Source of the DNA: Adenophora triphylla var. japonica
Taxonomy: Eukaryota > Streptophyta > Magnoliopsida > Asterales > Campanulaceae
Assembly (NCBI GenBank): GCA_022495995.1
Contig: JAFEMH010000741.1
Span: forward strand, 558,001-622,000
DNA: 64,000 nucleotides
Direction of reading: 5' to 3'
Made by a program: the position numbers and the translations under genes. Position 1 is the first letter of the stretch, and each line of letters begins with the position of its first letter. Positions 55,628-64,000 of this stretch are shown in pieces. Below the pieces are notes generated by a model that saw nothing but the letters and a program-made list of their open reading frames with translations, searched no databases and had not been told where the DNA came from.

Positions 55628-58586
55628 CTACACATCTTCAAAAGGTTTTTCCAAAAATTCCTTGGTGGCGGCATCAGTGGCAGGAGGGGTGGTCTGCTCA
55701 GTTTGTGCATTTGCATGAGCCTCCTCGGTAGCACCACCCACGGCTTCATCCTCCATCTCCTCTTCCTTCGTCATCTCTACCAAGGCTTGGAGATTGCCGG
55801 GATCAACAGACGGGGGAACCCAAGCCTCTCGGCCAGCCCGAGCATCCTCCCTGGCCATAATGTCCAAATTGTACTCAGAGAAAGAGACAAGATGATGGAG
55901 GGCCCTAGCTTCCTTCTCAAATTGATCCTGGCTGATCAGCCGAGCAATGGTATTTACATCCAGACCAATGGAGGAATCAGCCAAAAGACGATGGGCCAGA
56001 TGCAGGTAGCCGTCCTCAAACATCGTGGCGGTCTTCTCATCCAAAGCATCTTTGAAAGCCTGGCTGGCCTTAAAACGAGCAACGGCCTCTTCTTCTCTCG
56101 AGGGAAGGGTGGCTTCCAAACCTTGGCATCTAGTCTCGGCCTCCTCGGCCCTCACCAGGACCTCGGCCTTGAGCTTTTCCAGCTCGGCCAGCTCAGAATC
56201 CTTTAGCCGAAGGGCCTCCTCGGCTTTTGCATTGGCCTCCTCGGCTCTCTTCACCTCGGCCTCAACCTTAGCCTTGGCAACATCCAGCTCAGCATCCTTA
56301 GCCTTCAGCACCTCGGCCAGGGCTGCCTTCTCGGTCTCGCCCTTTTTCTTGGCGGCCTTCAGCTCAAACAATTGTTTGTCCGAGGTCTTGGCTAGAACGT
56401 TTTCATAGGCCGAGATGGTTGCAAGCTGCAATATGGATAAAAGTCAGAGATTATACAAGTGTACAAGAATACAAGGTTAAAGTTACGAGATAGTCACCTT
56501 GGAGATCAGAAGCCCTTTGCGGCCTAGCAAATTCTCCTTGCTCGGTTTGTCCTTAACAAGCTTCTCGAAAGCCTCCTGGTCCAATGACCGTTGAACAGGA
56601 GCTCGGCCCAGTCTCACGTAGGCACCCTCCCTCGTCTGCAAAGGGATGCCCCTCAGAGCGGGAACATTAGCCACAAACCGCCGGGAAAGCTCCTCGGCAT
56701 CGTCATAGCTTTTGATGGTTTGGATAGTGAGGGCTGGAGGAGCTTGAGGATTTGAAGACTCAACGGCAGCCCATTTAGCTTGGAGCTCCCCGGCCGCATC
56801 ACCTTGGGGCCTCTTCGAGCCTGAATGTTGTTGGACGAGATCAGTGTCCTCGGCTGACGGGGTGTCGGTCTCCATCTCAGCAGCATCAATATGGGGGCTA
56901 TGCCCCTCGACAGTTGATGGGTTATCTCGGCCTTCGGAGGTCCCCTCCTCAGCGTCAACAACATCCCCTCGTAGTTTGACAGGGAGAGATTGACCCCCCT
57001 TGGTATTCAGGAGGAGGTTACGACGGGTGGCCTTATCCTTCCTATCTGTTAAAGCCGAGAGCTTGGCCTGGCCCCTTCTCTTCTTGATCAAATCGGTGGC
57101 ACTCAAGTTTTCCATGGCTAACTCTGCTTCCTGCTCGGGTCTGCAAGTACGAAGAAGAGATGGTCACATTACGAAATTGATTAAACCAACAATAAAAAAC
57201 ATAAGTATCAAGGGCAGGGAAAAAGTAATTACAGCCTACGACGTCTGTTTCCCTAAGGCACTGATCCCTAGGGTTGAGCTTGCAACGTGCACACTCATCA
57301 TGGAATACAAGACCGGGATGGGTCCTCCAGTCATTGAACCGTCTTCCCCTCTTGACGGTGATGAGGGGCACCACGCCATCCTTCGGTCCAGGCATCAGTC
57401 CAGCTTGGACATAGTAGCGTTCGTCAGCCTCCAAGGCAGACTAGTCAAGGAACCCGACCTCAGCAAATTCGGTGAGGTGCTTGATTAAGTCTTTAGTCCA
57501 CCCAAACTTCTGCACCTGATTAGACGCCGACGGCACGTCAGCAGGAGAGGGGAACTCCCAGCCTCATCGGCTCTCTACTCTAATCACATGATTCTCCTAT
57601 CCTCCTACCTTGTTGGACATAGGGAGGATTATCTTCGAATTCTTGGAATCACTCCGTATGACGAGGAGACGAGCACTCTTCATATACCCGATAGAGAAGA
57701 AGTGATGAAAAGCGGCTTGGGTAGGCTCGTAACCTAGGCTACGGCACAAAACTATGAAACTTACGAGAACCCTGGTCCCGTTAGCTCCCAACATGGCCGG
57801 GACAGCCTTCACATCACCCAGAAATTCGTTGATGAAGGGGTCCAAGGGGAGACGAAGTCCCTGTTGAAATTGCTTGAAGTGGAAATGGACATGGTTGTCG
57901 TTGTAATAAAAGCTCTTCTCCTGTGCCTCATTTTCAAAGGTGGGACGTCCAATATAAGTTAAACGGAACTCATTCCTGTCCACCCCGTATCTCGTATATA
58001 GCTGCTCCAGCATGGGATCCCCGGCTTTAGGTAGTCTATCTCGGCCTAGGCCTCTTCTACCTCGGCCACCACGTCCTCGGCATCCTTTCCCCTCGACTTG
58101 CTCACCCTCAGCAAAGGCGTCGACGATCTTGGTAGATGAGGAGGCTTCACCCCCTCTTCCCGTCATATCTGCAAAAAGCCGAGGAGTCAAAGTTAATCAC
58201 GTCGTCCACAGCTGATATTGAGATGGGGAAGAGGGAAGCCCCTCCTCGTCATCACAGTAAGGCCGAGGAGGGAGCCTTACCAGTCAGACGCTCACGAGCA
58301 ATGTGATCGAAAGACGGGTAGAATAAATTGATATGCTCAATGATCTTGGCTCTATCCTCAAACAAAACAATATTGAGGGATAACGAATCAATCCTATCTA
58401 TCCTCGTATTGTCTGGGTATTGAATGTATAATCTTGTACGTCCGTACTTTGTCAGCATTTTTCCTATCTCCGCCAAGGTCACCAACAACCATGGTCCTCT
58501 CTCTCTCTCTCTCTCTGATAAACCCTTCTATTGCCTTTGTGGTACCCATAACGAAATCGAGGGGAATGGTCCCAAGAACGAGCCAT
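55628..58586 (-). pseudogene. Tat-2 antisense spliced gene
   Basis: Exons 58586-58281, 58168-57233, 57140-56498 and 56425-55628 sit at the same places as in Tat-1 with consensus splice sites (donors GTAAGG, GTAATT, GTGACT; acceptors TTTTTTGCAG, ACTTGCAG, ATATTGCAG). Exon 4 is fully open (265 aa): a long Ala/Glu/Lys coiled coil, then MFEDGYLHLAHRLLAD, ending EKPFEDV. Exon 3 is open too. Exon 1 has an expanded (GA)n run (58496-58516) that makes it 8 nt longer than in Tat-1 and shifts the frame. Exon 2 has three stops (near 57597, 57565 and 57443), two at Trp codons. Function unknown. Confidence 0.76.
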
Positions 58587-58589
58587 TTT

Positions 58590-58790
58590 CTAAAGGGGAA
58601 CGAAGGATCAATGGGAGTTCAAACAAATATTCAGAAAATTCAAAAACTTCAAGAAGATTCAAGAATCAAACTTTTCGAAAAAAAAGCTTCAATAGCTCAA
58701 CAATGGCGGTTTTTGAAATCTAAATTCCTACTGAAACCCAAGAAATTGCAAAACTACGTACGAAAAGCATCAAAAGGAAGAAATGTATAC
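58590..58790 (-). other. 5'-UTR intron of the Tat-2 antisense gene
   Basis: Donor CAG/GTATAC, acceptor CCCCTTTAG directly before AAAATGGC. 201 bp. Confidence 0.55.
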
Positions 58791-58964
58791 CTGATTGCAG
58801 AAAATGTGGTCGGAATCAAATGGCGAAGTCAAATACGCCGGAAAAACAACAGTCGCCGGTAACTGGGTTCGAAAGCTCAAGAATTTGCCGGAGGGTTTCA
58901 AACCTCTTGATTTTGCTCTCAAATGATATGGGTGAAGAAAGTTTCAAATGTTAAGGGAATTTGG

Positions 58965-58972
58965 TTTTTATA
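58965..58972 (-). promoter_or_regulatory. TATA box of the Tat-2 antisense gene
   Basis: TATAAAAA on the minus strand, about 180 nt before the 5'-UTR intron donor, matching the Tat-1 position. Confidence 0.5.
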
Positions 58973-59216
58973 ATCAACAAATCGGGTTAAACTCGAAAGC
59001 CAAACGGGCTAACGGGTATGACGCCCCAAAAATTAAATGTTTGTAACAACTTTCAAGGCATGTCAGGCCTGGGGGGGTCCACATGTCATCATCATGCTAT
59101 TAACCGGCGGATAATGGAACGGCGCCCAGTTGAAGCGACTTCGACACGTGGCAACCCGTTCGTATTCTCATAGCCGAGGACAAGATGACTTTCTCCTCGT
59201 CCTAAGTCGAGCTAGA

Positions 59217-59230
59217 AAGTCGGGGGCCAC
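59217..59230 (+). other. Tat-2 polypurine tract
   Basis: AAGTCGGGGGCCAC directly before the 3' LTR. Confidence 0.65.
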
Positions 59231-60173
59231 TGAACAGTATAAACCGAGATACGAACATGGGCTTGTCCGGGTCAGGCCCAAGTGGATTGGGCCCTAAACA
59301 TAATCCATCCCTGAGTTACGAGAGACAATAATGGGCTTCCTCGGCCTCGTACCTCGTCATCAATAAAGCCAATCTAGGCCCAACAAGCAAGAAAAATATG
59401 CCCCAACTATGAGGGCCGAGGAGACCTCCCTCGTATGCCGAGATCGCCTCCAAAGAGGACGAGGTGCCTTCCTCGGCCTTGACGTTACCAATAGGCTCTC
59501 TATGTTACTTTTTCTTTCCCCGACTCATCATGGACCGAGAGGTCATGAATGATGAGGAGAGAAAAGTTCGCACCTCGGCATATCTTCATATGTCGAGGAA
59601 CCAAAATCATTCTCCTCGGCATTTCGTCATATGACGAGGAGACAAAATGATGTATCTCGGCATTTCTTCATGTCGACAGAGCTTCATATGACGAGGAGAC
59701 ACATTCATGCATCTCGGCCTACCTGCAAATGACGAGATAAAGAAATTACTCTCCTCGGCTTACCGGCAAGCAGTTATAACAATCCTAGTCAAACAAGGAT
59801 TCAGCAGTTACAATCTTATCAGAATTGTAACCACCTCCTACAGTTCAGGTCAAATAAGGACTCCTTAACAGATATAATCATCTTAGGATTATACCTTATC
59901 TCTTTACAGTCCAAGTTCAACATGGATTATGTCAATCCATCCCTATAAATACAAGCCATATATCATATTATGGGGTAGGTTATTTTTGAGATATCGAAAC
60001 TCTGTCAATTTAATTTCTCTCATCATAAACCGTGAACTTATTCTCACGCCGAAGGGATTTCGCCGGTGAAGCCCCGGCTTAGTTTACGTGTTTTGTCTTA
60101 TTTTCAGGTTAAGCAATCGCCGGAATAAACGATCGCTTGGATTTGGACTGATTTGACGATTTTGACATCATCA
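59231..60173 (+). repeat. Tat-2 3' LTR, 943 bp
   Basis: TATAAATA at 59944-59951; a plus-strand promoter here would point into the BAHD gene in antisense. Confidence 0.96.
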
Positions 60174-60178
60174 AGTAC

Positions 60179-60288
60179 ACACTAACAAAGAAAACTGCAA
60201 ACCAAGTAAAAATAATAGGTGAGTTCAGAGGTACATACTATATTCTATGAACCGCCATTTTCTTTATGAATGTATGAATTCTCATAAA
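60179..60288 (-). other. 3' flank of the BAHD gene
   Basis: 110 bp between the stop codon and the Tat-2 target duplication. It must hold the original 3' UTR; no clear AATAAA is seen. Confidence 0.5.
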
Positions 60289-61668
60289 TTACACTCTTAG
60301 CTCGTTGGTGAAGATGGTCTCAAAAACATCCATATGAATCTTTGGAAGTAACAACCCGATTTCAATATCGTCCTTCGATTCCCTGCTCGCACTAAGAGAC
60401 ATTGTTCGACCGTAATCTATCGAAACAATTTCACACTTGTTCGGTTTCCCCCACCCAAAATCTGTCTCGTAGACGTTAAACTTGGGTGATCCGACAACCG
60501 CAAACGTTAATGGTGCAGACGAGAAGACTTTAATCCAAGTCGGTGTACCTTCATATATGGTCTCGGAACTCTTAACGCTTGCATGAATCGCATCTCTGAT
60601 CACCTCCACGGCGTAAATAAATCCTCGTCCCACTAGCTCATCACGCTTTACTCTCGCAACGCATGGCGCTATACAATTACCGAAATAAGTTGTGGGAATT
60701 GGTGGATCCAAACGGGTCCTACAATCGGCTGCACAACCAAATACTTCTTCTTGATTTACCTCCCCTATTGTGTCGCATAGTTTAGCCATGCAAGTCCAAA
60801 CATGAGCACATACTATGTTGAAAGTCGATGTTGGGCCTATGGTAGGCTTTTGATCATAGATGGATTTCTTGAGTTTGATGACCTGGTCTCGGGTCACGAT
60901 AAATGTGACACGGACCTTGTCATCGTTTCCCAAGACATGTTTAGGTGGGGCCTCTTGAATCCGAGTTTGGGATAGATGGCCCCAGAGCAAATTATCCATA
61001 CCTTTAGGGTCTTGAATGAGCGACGTATCAAAGAATGGCAAAGATCCACCGGCAAGGAAAACATTATCATCTCCAAATTTAGTAATAGAAGCCCATGCTT
61101 TTATGAAATTTACCCGCGCATTTCCATCACAAGCAGCATGGTGGTTTGTAATTCCTATGCAAATTCCATTGTCTGGAAATAGAGTCACCTGAATCGCTAA
61201 AAGGGGAACTTTTATCGTGTCGGAATCTCTTATGATATCTCCTAACTTAGGAACAAGAGGGTAAAATTCATCGGCTTTCCGGCCATGATTTCCTGTGAGG
61301 TAATCGATATCTTTTGTACACTCTGCTATTGTAAAAGAAACAGAGTCACCCTCATCACAACAAAACTCTGGCTTTCTCGGGGTAGTACCGGAATCTGTAA
61401 AGGGATACACGATCAAGTTCCCGGAGAGAGGGTAAAAGTGCCGGAGAGTAATGGAGAGGGAATGCTTAAGATTGGGGATTACAGTCTCCAAGAAATGGGA
61501 TTTGTGGTGGGGAAATTTATAGAAGCAGAGTTGGTGTATGGGATGTATGAATAACCATGGTATATCAAAATAAGAAAGTGGGATTGACCTTTTTCCGAAG
61601 GAATCACCTCCGGAAGTGGGGGAGATACGGCTGTGATCGATAATGGTTGTATTGTCGTCGGCAGCCAT
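60289..61668 (-). CDS. BAHD acyltransferase (phenolic or anthocyanin glycoside malonyl/acyltransferase type)
   Basis: A 459-aa intronless ORF. BAHD enzymes are cytosolic and move an acyl group from a CoA thioester to an alcohol or amine of a secondary metabolite. Catalytic HxxxD is His177-Asp181 (NHHAACDG); the structural DFGWG motif is complete at 403-407; YFGNC at 328-332 is typical of the flavonoid/phenolic glycoside malonyltransferase clade, as is a single-exon gene. I chose Met 61668 rather than an upstream Met at 61785 because the extra 39 residues come from a Stowaway MITE and promoter sequence, and 459 aa is the normal family length. No stops or frameshifts. Tat-2 ends 115 bp beyond the stop. 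Acceptor and acyl donor cannot be set from sequence alone. Confidence 0.93.
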   Translation of the reverse strand: MAADDNTTIIDHSRISPTSGGDSFGKRSIPLSYFDIPWLFIHPIHQLCFYKFPHHKSHFLETVIPNLKHSLSITLRHFYPLSGNLIVYPFTDSGTTPRKPEFCCDEGDSVSFTIAECTKDIDYLTGNHGRKADEFYPLVPKLGDIIRDSDTIKVPLLAIQVTLFPDNGICIGITNHHAACDGNARVNFIKAWASITKFGDDNVFLAGGSLPFFDTSLIQDPKGMDNLLWGHLSQTRIQEAPPKHVLGNDDKVRVTFIVTRDQVIKLKKSIYDQKPTIGPTSTFNIVCAHVWTCMAKLCDTIGEVNQEEVFGCAADCRTRLDPPIPTTYFGNCIAPCVARVKRDELVGRGFIYAVEVIRDAIHASVKSSETIYEGTPTWIKVFSSAPLTFAVVGSPKFNVYETDFGWGKPNKCEIVSIDYGRTMSLSASRESKDDIEIGLLLPKIHMDVFETIFTNELRV

Positions 61669-61711
61669 TGATTCAAAGAAGGTTTGGACAATTGTGGGCG
61701 AAGAGTATAGA

Positions 61712-61739
61712 ATATATATATACTCGCTCAGTCTATATA
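61712..61739 (-). promoter_or_regulatory. Core promoter of the BAHD gene
   Basis: Two TATA-like runs on the minus strand: TATATATATA at 61712-61721 and TATATA at 61734-61739, about 45-70 nt before the ATG. The second touches the edge of a Stowaway MITE. Confidence 0.5.
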
Positions 61740-62019
61740 CTCCCTCCGTCCCAACAATTGCTTCATCCTTTTTTTTGCCCGGCACGCATATTATGAAAAT
61801 GAGAGGGAAAAAAAAATGTTGTGAGTGTAATTTGAAAATAGGAGAGAGAATTAGTGAAGGGAATAGTAAATTATAATGGTGTTGTGAGTATTAAAATAAT
61901 GTAAGAGAGAGAATGAGTGGAGGAAATAGTAACGATTTTTTGCCAAAAAAAGAAAGGTGAAGCTTCTAACGGGACGCCCTTTTGGGTAATTAGTGAAGCT
62001 TTTATTGGGACGGAGGGAG
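61740..62019. mobile_element. Stowaway-like MITE, 280 bp, in the BAHD promoter
   Basis: Left end CTCCCTCCGTCCCAACAATT, right end TTTTATTGGGACGGAGGGAG, near-perfect inverted repeats; TA at 61738-61739 and 62020-62021. Confidence 0.92.
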
Positions 62020-62021
62020 TA

Positions 62022-62164
62022 TATAAGATTTAACAAATGGGTTTTAAGCGAAAATTGAAAATTAAAAAAAATGTGAAAGTGATGTAAGTATTGTGAGAAT
62101 GAAAATTGAGGTAAAAGAGAGAAAGAATGGATAGGGATTAGTAAGTTAATTGATTTTGTAAGTA
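62022..62164. other. Possible diverged Stowaway left part
   Basis: Composition and phrases such as AGAGAGAAAGAATGGATAGG resemble the neighbouring Stowaway interior, and they continue at 62994-63115 (ending CACAAAACGTAGGAAGTAC), as if a second Stowaway had been split by the Tourist-like MITE. Weak. Confidence 0.3.
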
Positions 62165-62167
62165 TAA

Positions 62168-62990
62168 AGACAACTCCAATGGTAATCTTAGTCCTAAGGG
62201 TATCAAAATCAAATTTTGATACCCATAAACACTATTTGTATAGGTATCAATAAAACATCTTCAACAATGAATATCAAAAATTAGGTACCAAATTAGTTTT
62301 TTTTTAAGTTAATAACTTTATTAATATTTTTTAATATGATAAATAATTTTGAAATATAATAATTATTTTAATTAGTTATTTTTTTATCAAAAAATAAAAT
62401 TTTATAAATAATTTCGAAATAAAATAATTATTTTAATTAATTATTTTTTAATAAAAGTTAAAATTTTATAAATAATTATATAAAAATTTAAATAAATTTA
62501 AATCAAAAATTAAATCACTATCTCATGCAAAAAATTTAATATCTCACCAATAATTTCCGTGGCCTTGCGTTATTTAATAGGGTATTAATTTTATAAATAA
62601 TTATATAAAAATTGAAATAAATTTAAATCAAAAATTAAATCACTATCTCCCGCAAAAAAATTAATATCTCACCAATAATTTTCGCTGGCCCCGCGTTATT
62701 TAATAGGGTATTAATTGTTTTTTTTTAATATTTATCTATTTGCCATATGGCACATTCTTATTTGTCAATTGGATTATGGATAGGATTTTATGATAAACTT
62801 CTTACAATATATCTGAGCAAAGTCCTAAGCAAAAAAAAAAAAAAAAAAAAAGTCCTAAGCAAAGTCCTAAATATGGTACTTTGGTAAGGACTTAATCAAA
62901 TTTTGGTATTCAACATTTTACCTATTGGAGATGCAAGAACTTCAAAATGGGTATCAAAATTAGGTTTTAGGACTATCATTGGAGTTGTCC
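62168..62990. mobile_element. Harbinger/Tourist-like MITE, 823 bp, TAA duplication
   Basis: Left end AGACAACTCCAATGGTAATC, right end GATAGTCC...inverse of GGACAACTCCAATGATAGTC; the inverted similarity extends about 45 bp (GGGTATCAAAAT). TAA flanks both ends (62165-62167; 62991-62993). Very AT-rich interior. Confidence 0.8.
62466..62716 (+). repeat. Internal direct duplication in the Tourist-like MITE
   Basis: Two copies of about 125 bp (62466-62590; 62596-62716) sharing AAATAAATTTAAATCAAAAA, TTAATATCTCACCAATAATT and GCGTTATTTAATAGGGTATT. Confidence 0.8.
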
Positions 62991-63115
62991 TAATAGTAAA
63001 ATATAAGAGAGAATGAATGAGAGAAATAATAAAAATTCTTTGTATTTTTAGAAAAGTGAAATCTTATATGTAACGGCTAAAATGACAAAAGAAAATTTTT
63101 ACACAAAACGTAGGA

Positions 63116-64000
63116 AGTACATATATTATGTATAGAGTGTATATATATTGTGGGCACCCCAACCCGGAACCTAACACGTGTCCCGAGCCGGAGCGTCCAA
63201 ACTACGAAAGACCACCTGTACTTTTTGAAAACATTTGAACTACTTGAACTTTAACATTTAAACACTAACTTGGGGACATTTTCACTTGGAGGAAAAGTGA
63301 TAAACACTTAACAACTTCAAACCAACTTATGTACAAACATTTACAAAAGTTCCCATCGACAACTATTTACTTAGTTCCCATATTTACAAAAGTTCAAGTT
63401 CACAATCACCTCTTTACATGACTTGTTTTATCAACAAACTCCAACAAAGGAGTAACAACAAAAATACAAACCATCTAAACACAAACATACCCGACAACCC
63501 AAAATATAAGTACAAACTCTGCACCGTCCTCACTGGCCGGGTCCTCCTGTCTCAGGGCGATCTAAAACATTAAAGGGAGAAGGGTGAGAATAAATCTCAA
63601 TAAATTATTATGAATGCACAATATGTCAAGTAAAAATACAACACATACAAGATGCATATAACACATTGGAAAAGCCGTAAACACATTACGTTACCTTGGT
63701 TTACCTTTTCCCGTCTGACCAATAAGTCGTACAATATTGGAGGATACCACTCCATCACAACCAATAACATATAACGGAGAGAGCTATTATAATAACTCCT
63801 CTCTTGTGAACTGCTTAAGCATATTCACATCTTATAAGATCCATTTTTCAGGGAACCATATAAGATATTAGTAACTCTGTAAGGCTTTTGGCTCAATACA
63901 GATGCTATAACCCCAATCTGTGGCCACAGAAGGGGACAGTCACAGGTATAACGTAATCCGATCACATTAGGTCACACTTTCCATAATTGATCGTATTCCG
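63116..64000. other. Unassigned right-end region
   Basis: No ORF above background and no array. A change in composition at 63152 (TGTGGGCACCCCAACCC) could be the start of an LTR cut by the window edge. I see nothing else. Confidence 0.35.

Larger units (their letters stand above)
47401..60173 (+). mobile_element. Tat-2: second Ty3/gypsy Tat-clade element, 12.8 kb
   Basis: Perfect AGTAC duplication (47396-47400; 60174-60178). Both LTRs are exactly 943 bp. Internal order and sequence follow Tat-1 (gag, pro, RT-RH-aRH-integrase, antisense gene). The LTRs start with the same TGAACAGTATAAACCGAGAT but U3 differs from Tat-1 (943 against 790 bp), so the two belong to different subfamilies. Gag-pro-pol has at least ten in-frame stops and several frameshifts. 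Confidence 0.96.

Noticed and set aside
61669..61785. Upstream in-frame Met extending the BAHD protein by 39 residues
   Set aside because: The extension is MITE and TATA-containing promoter sequence; 459 aa from Met 61668 fits the family.
63152..63200. Possible LTR start TGTGGGCACCCC
   Set aside because: No second LTR, PBS or coding region within the window to support it.

Overview
This window is repeat-dominated nuclear DNA from a flowering plant, most likely a eudicot. The evidence is plant-type Ty1/copia and Ty3/gypsy (Tat-clade) retrotransposons, a Mutator-like element carrying a plant mobile domain (PMD) gene, Stowaway, Harbinger and hAT-type MITEs, GT-AG introns of 70-400 bp, and one intact plant BAHD acyltransferase gene. 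There are no bacterial-style operons, and I recognised no rRNA or tRNA gene.

Layout. 1-3058: a copia fragment (minus strand) abutting a 5'-truncated LINE (plus strand, poly-A tail at about 3043-3057). 3242-5222: small MITEs. 4478-37424: a five-level nest. A hAT-like MITE (imperfect 8-bp duplication) is split by a Harbinger-like MITE (TAA duplication, 5223-37134). That MITE holds an (AAT)n tract split by a Tat-clade gypsy element (Tat-1, 5807-36687, 790-bp LTRs). The 5' LTR of Tat-1 is in turn split by an 18.4-kb Ogre/Tat-like element on the minus strand (6259-24652, about 2.13-kb LTRs, perfect CACCT duplication). This inner element keeps only a protease-region ORF; most of its 14-kb interior is at least eight families of tandem repeat, nearly all built round a short perfect hairpin.

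37593-44752: a 7.16-kb Mutator-like element with a perfect 9-bp duplication. It carries a transposase-OTU fusion gene (plus) and a PMD gene (minus), both decayed, with clustered TTCGGCC/GGCCGAA inverted motifs. 45430-46745: a second copia fragment. 46999-47222: a Stowaway MITE. 47401-60173: a second Tat element (Tat-2, 943-bp LTRs, perfect AGTAC duplication) related to Tat-1.

60289-61668 (minus): the only intact host gene seen, a 459-aa BAHD acyltransferase, with Tat-2 ending 115 bp past its stop codon and a Stowaway MITE starting about 70 bp before its ATG. 62168-62990: a Harbinger/Tourist-like MITE. 63100-64000: unassigned.

Both Tat elements carry, between pol and the 3' LTR, an antisense gene with conserved introns (one in the 5' UTR and three in the coding part) and a conserved antisense TATA box. 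In Tat-1 the four coding exons sum to an exact multiple of three. Gag-pro-pol and antisense genes in both copies are broken by stops and frameshifts, so neither copy looks autonomous now.
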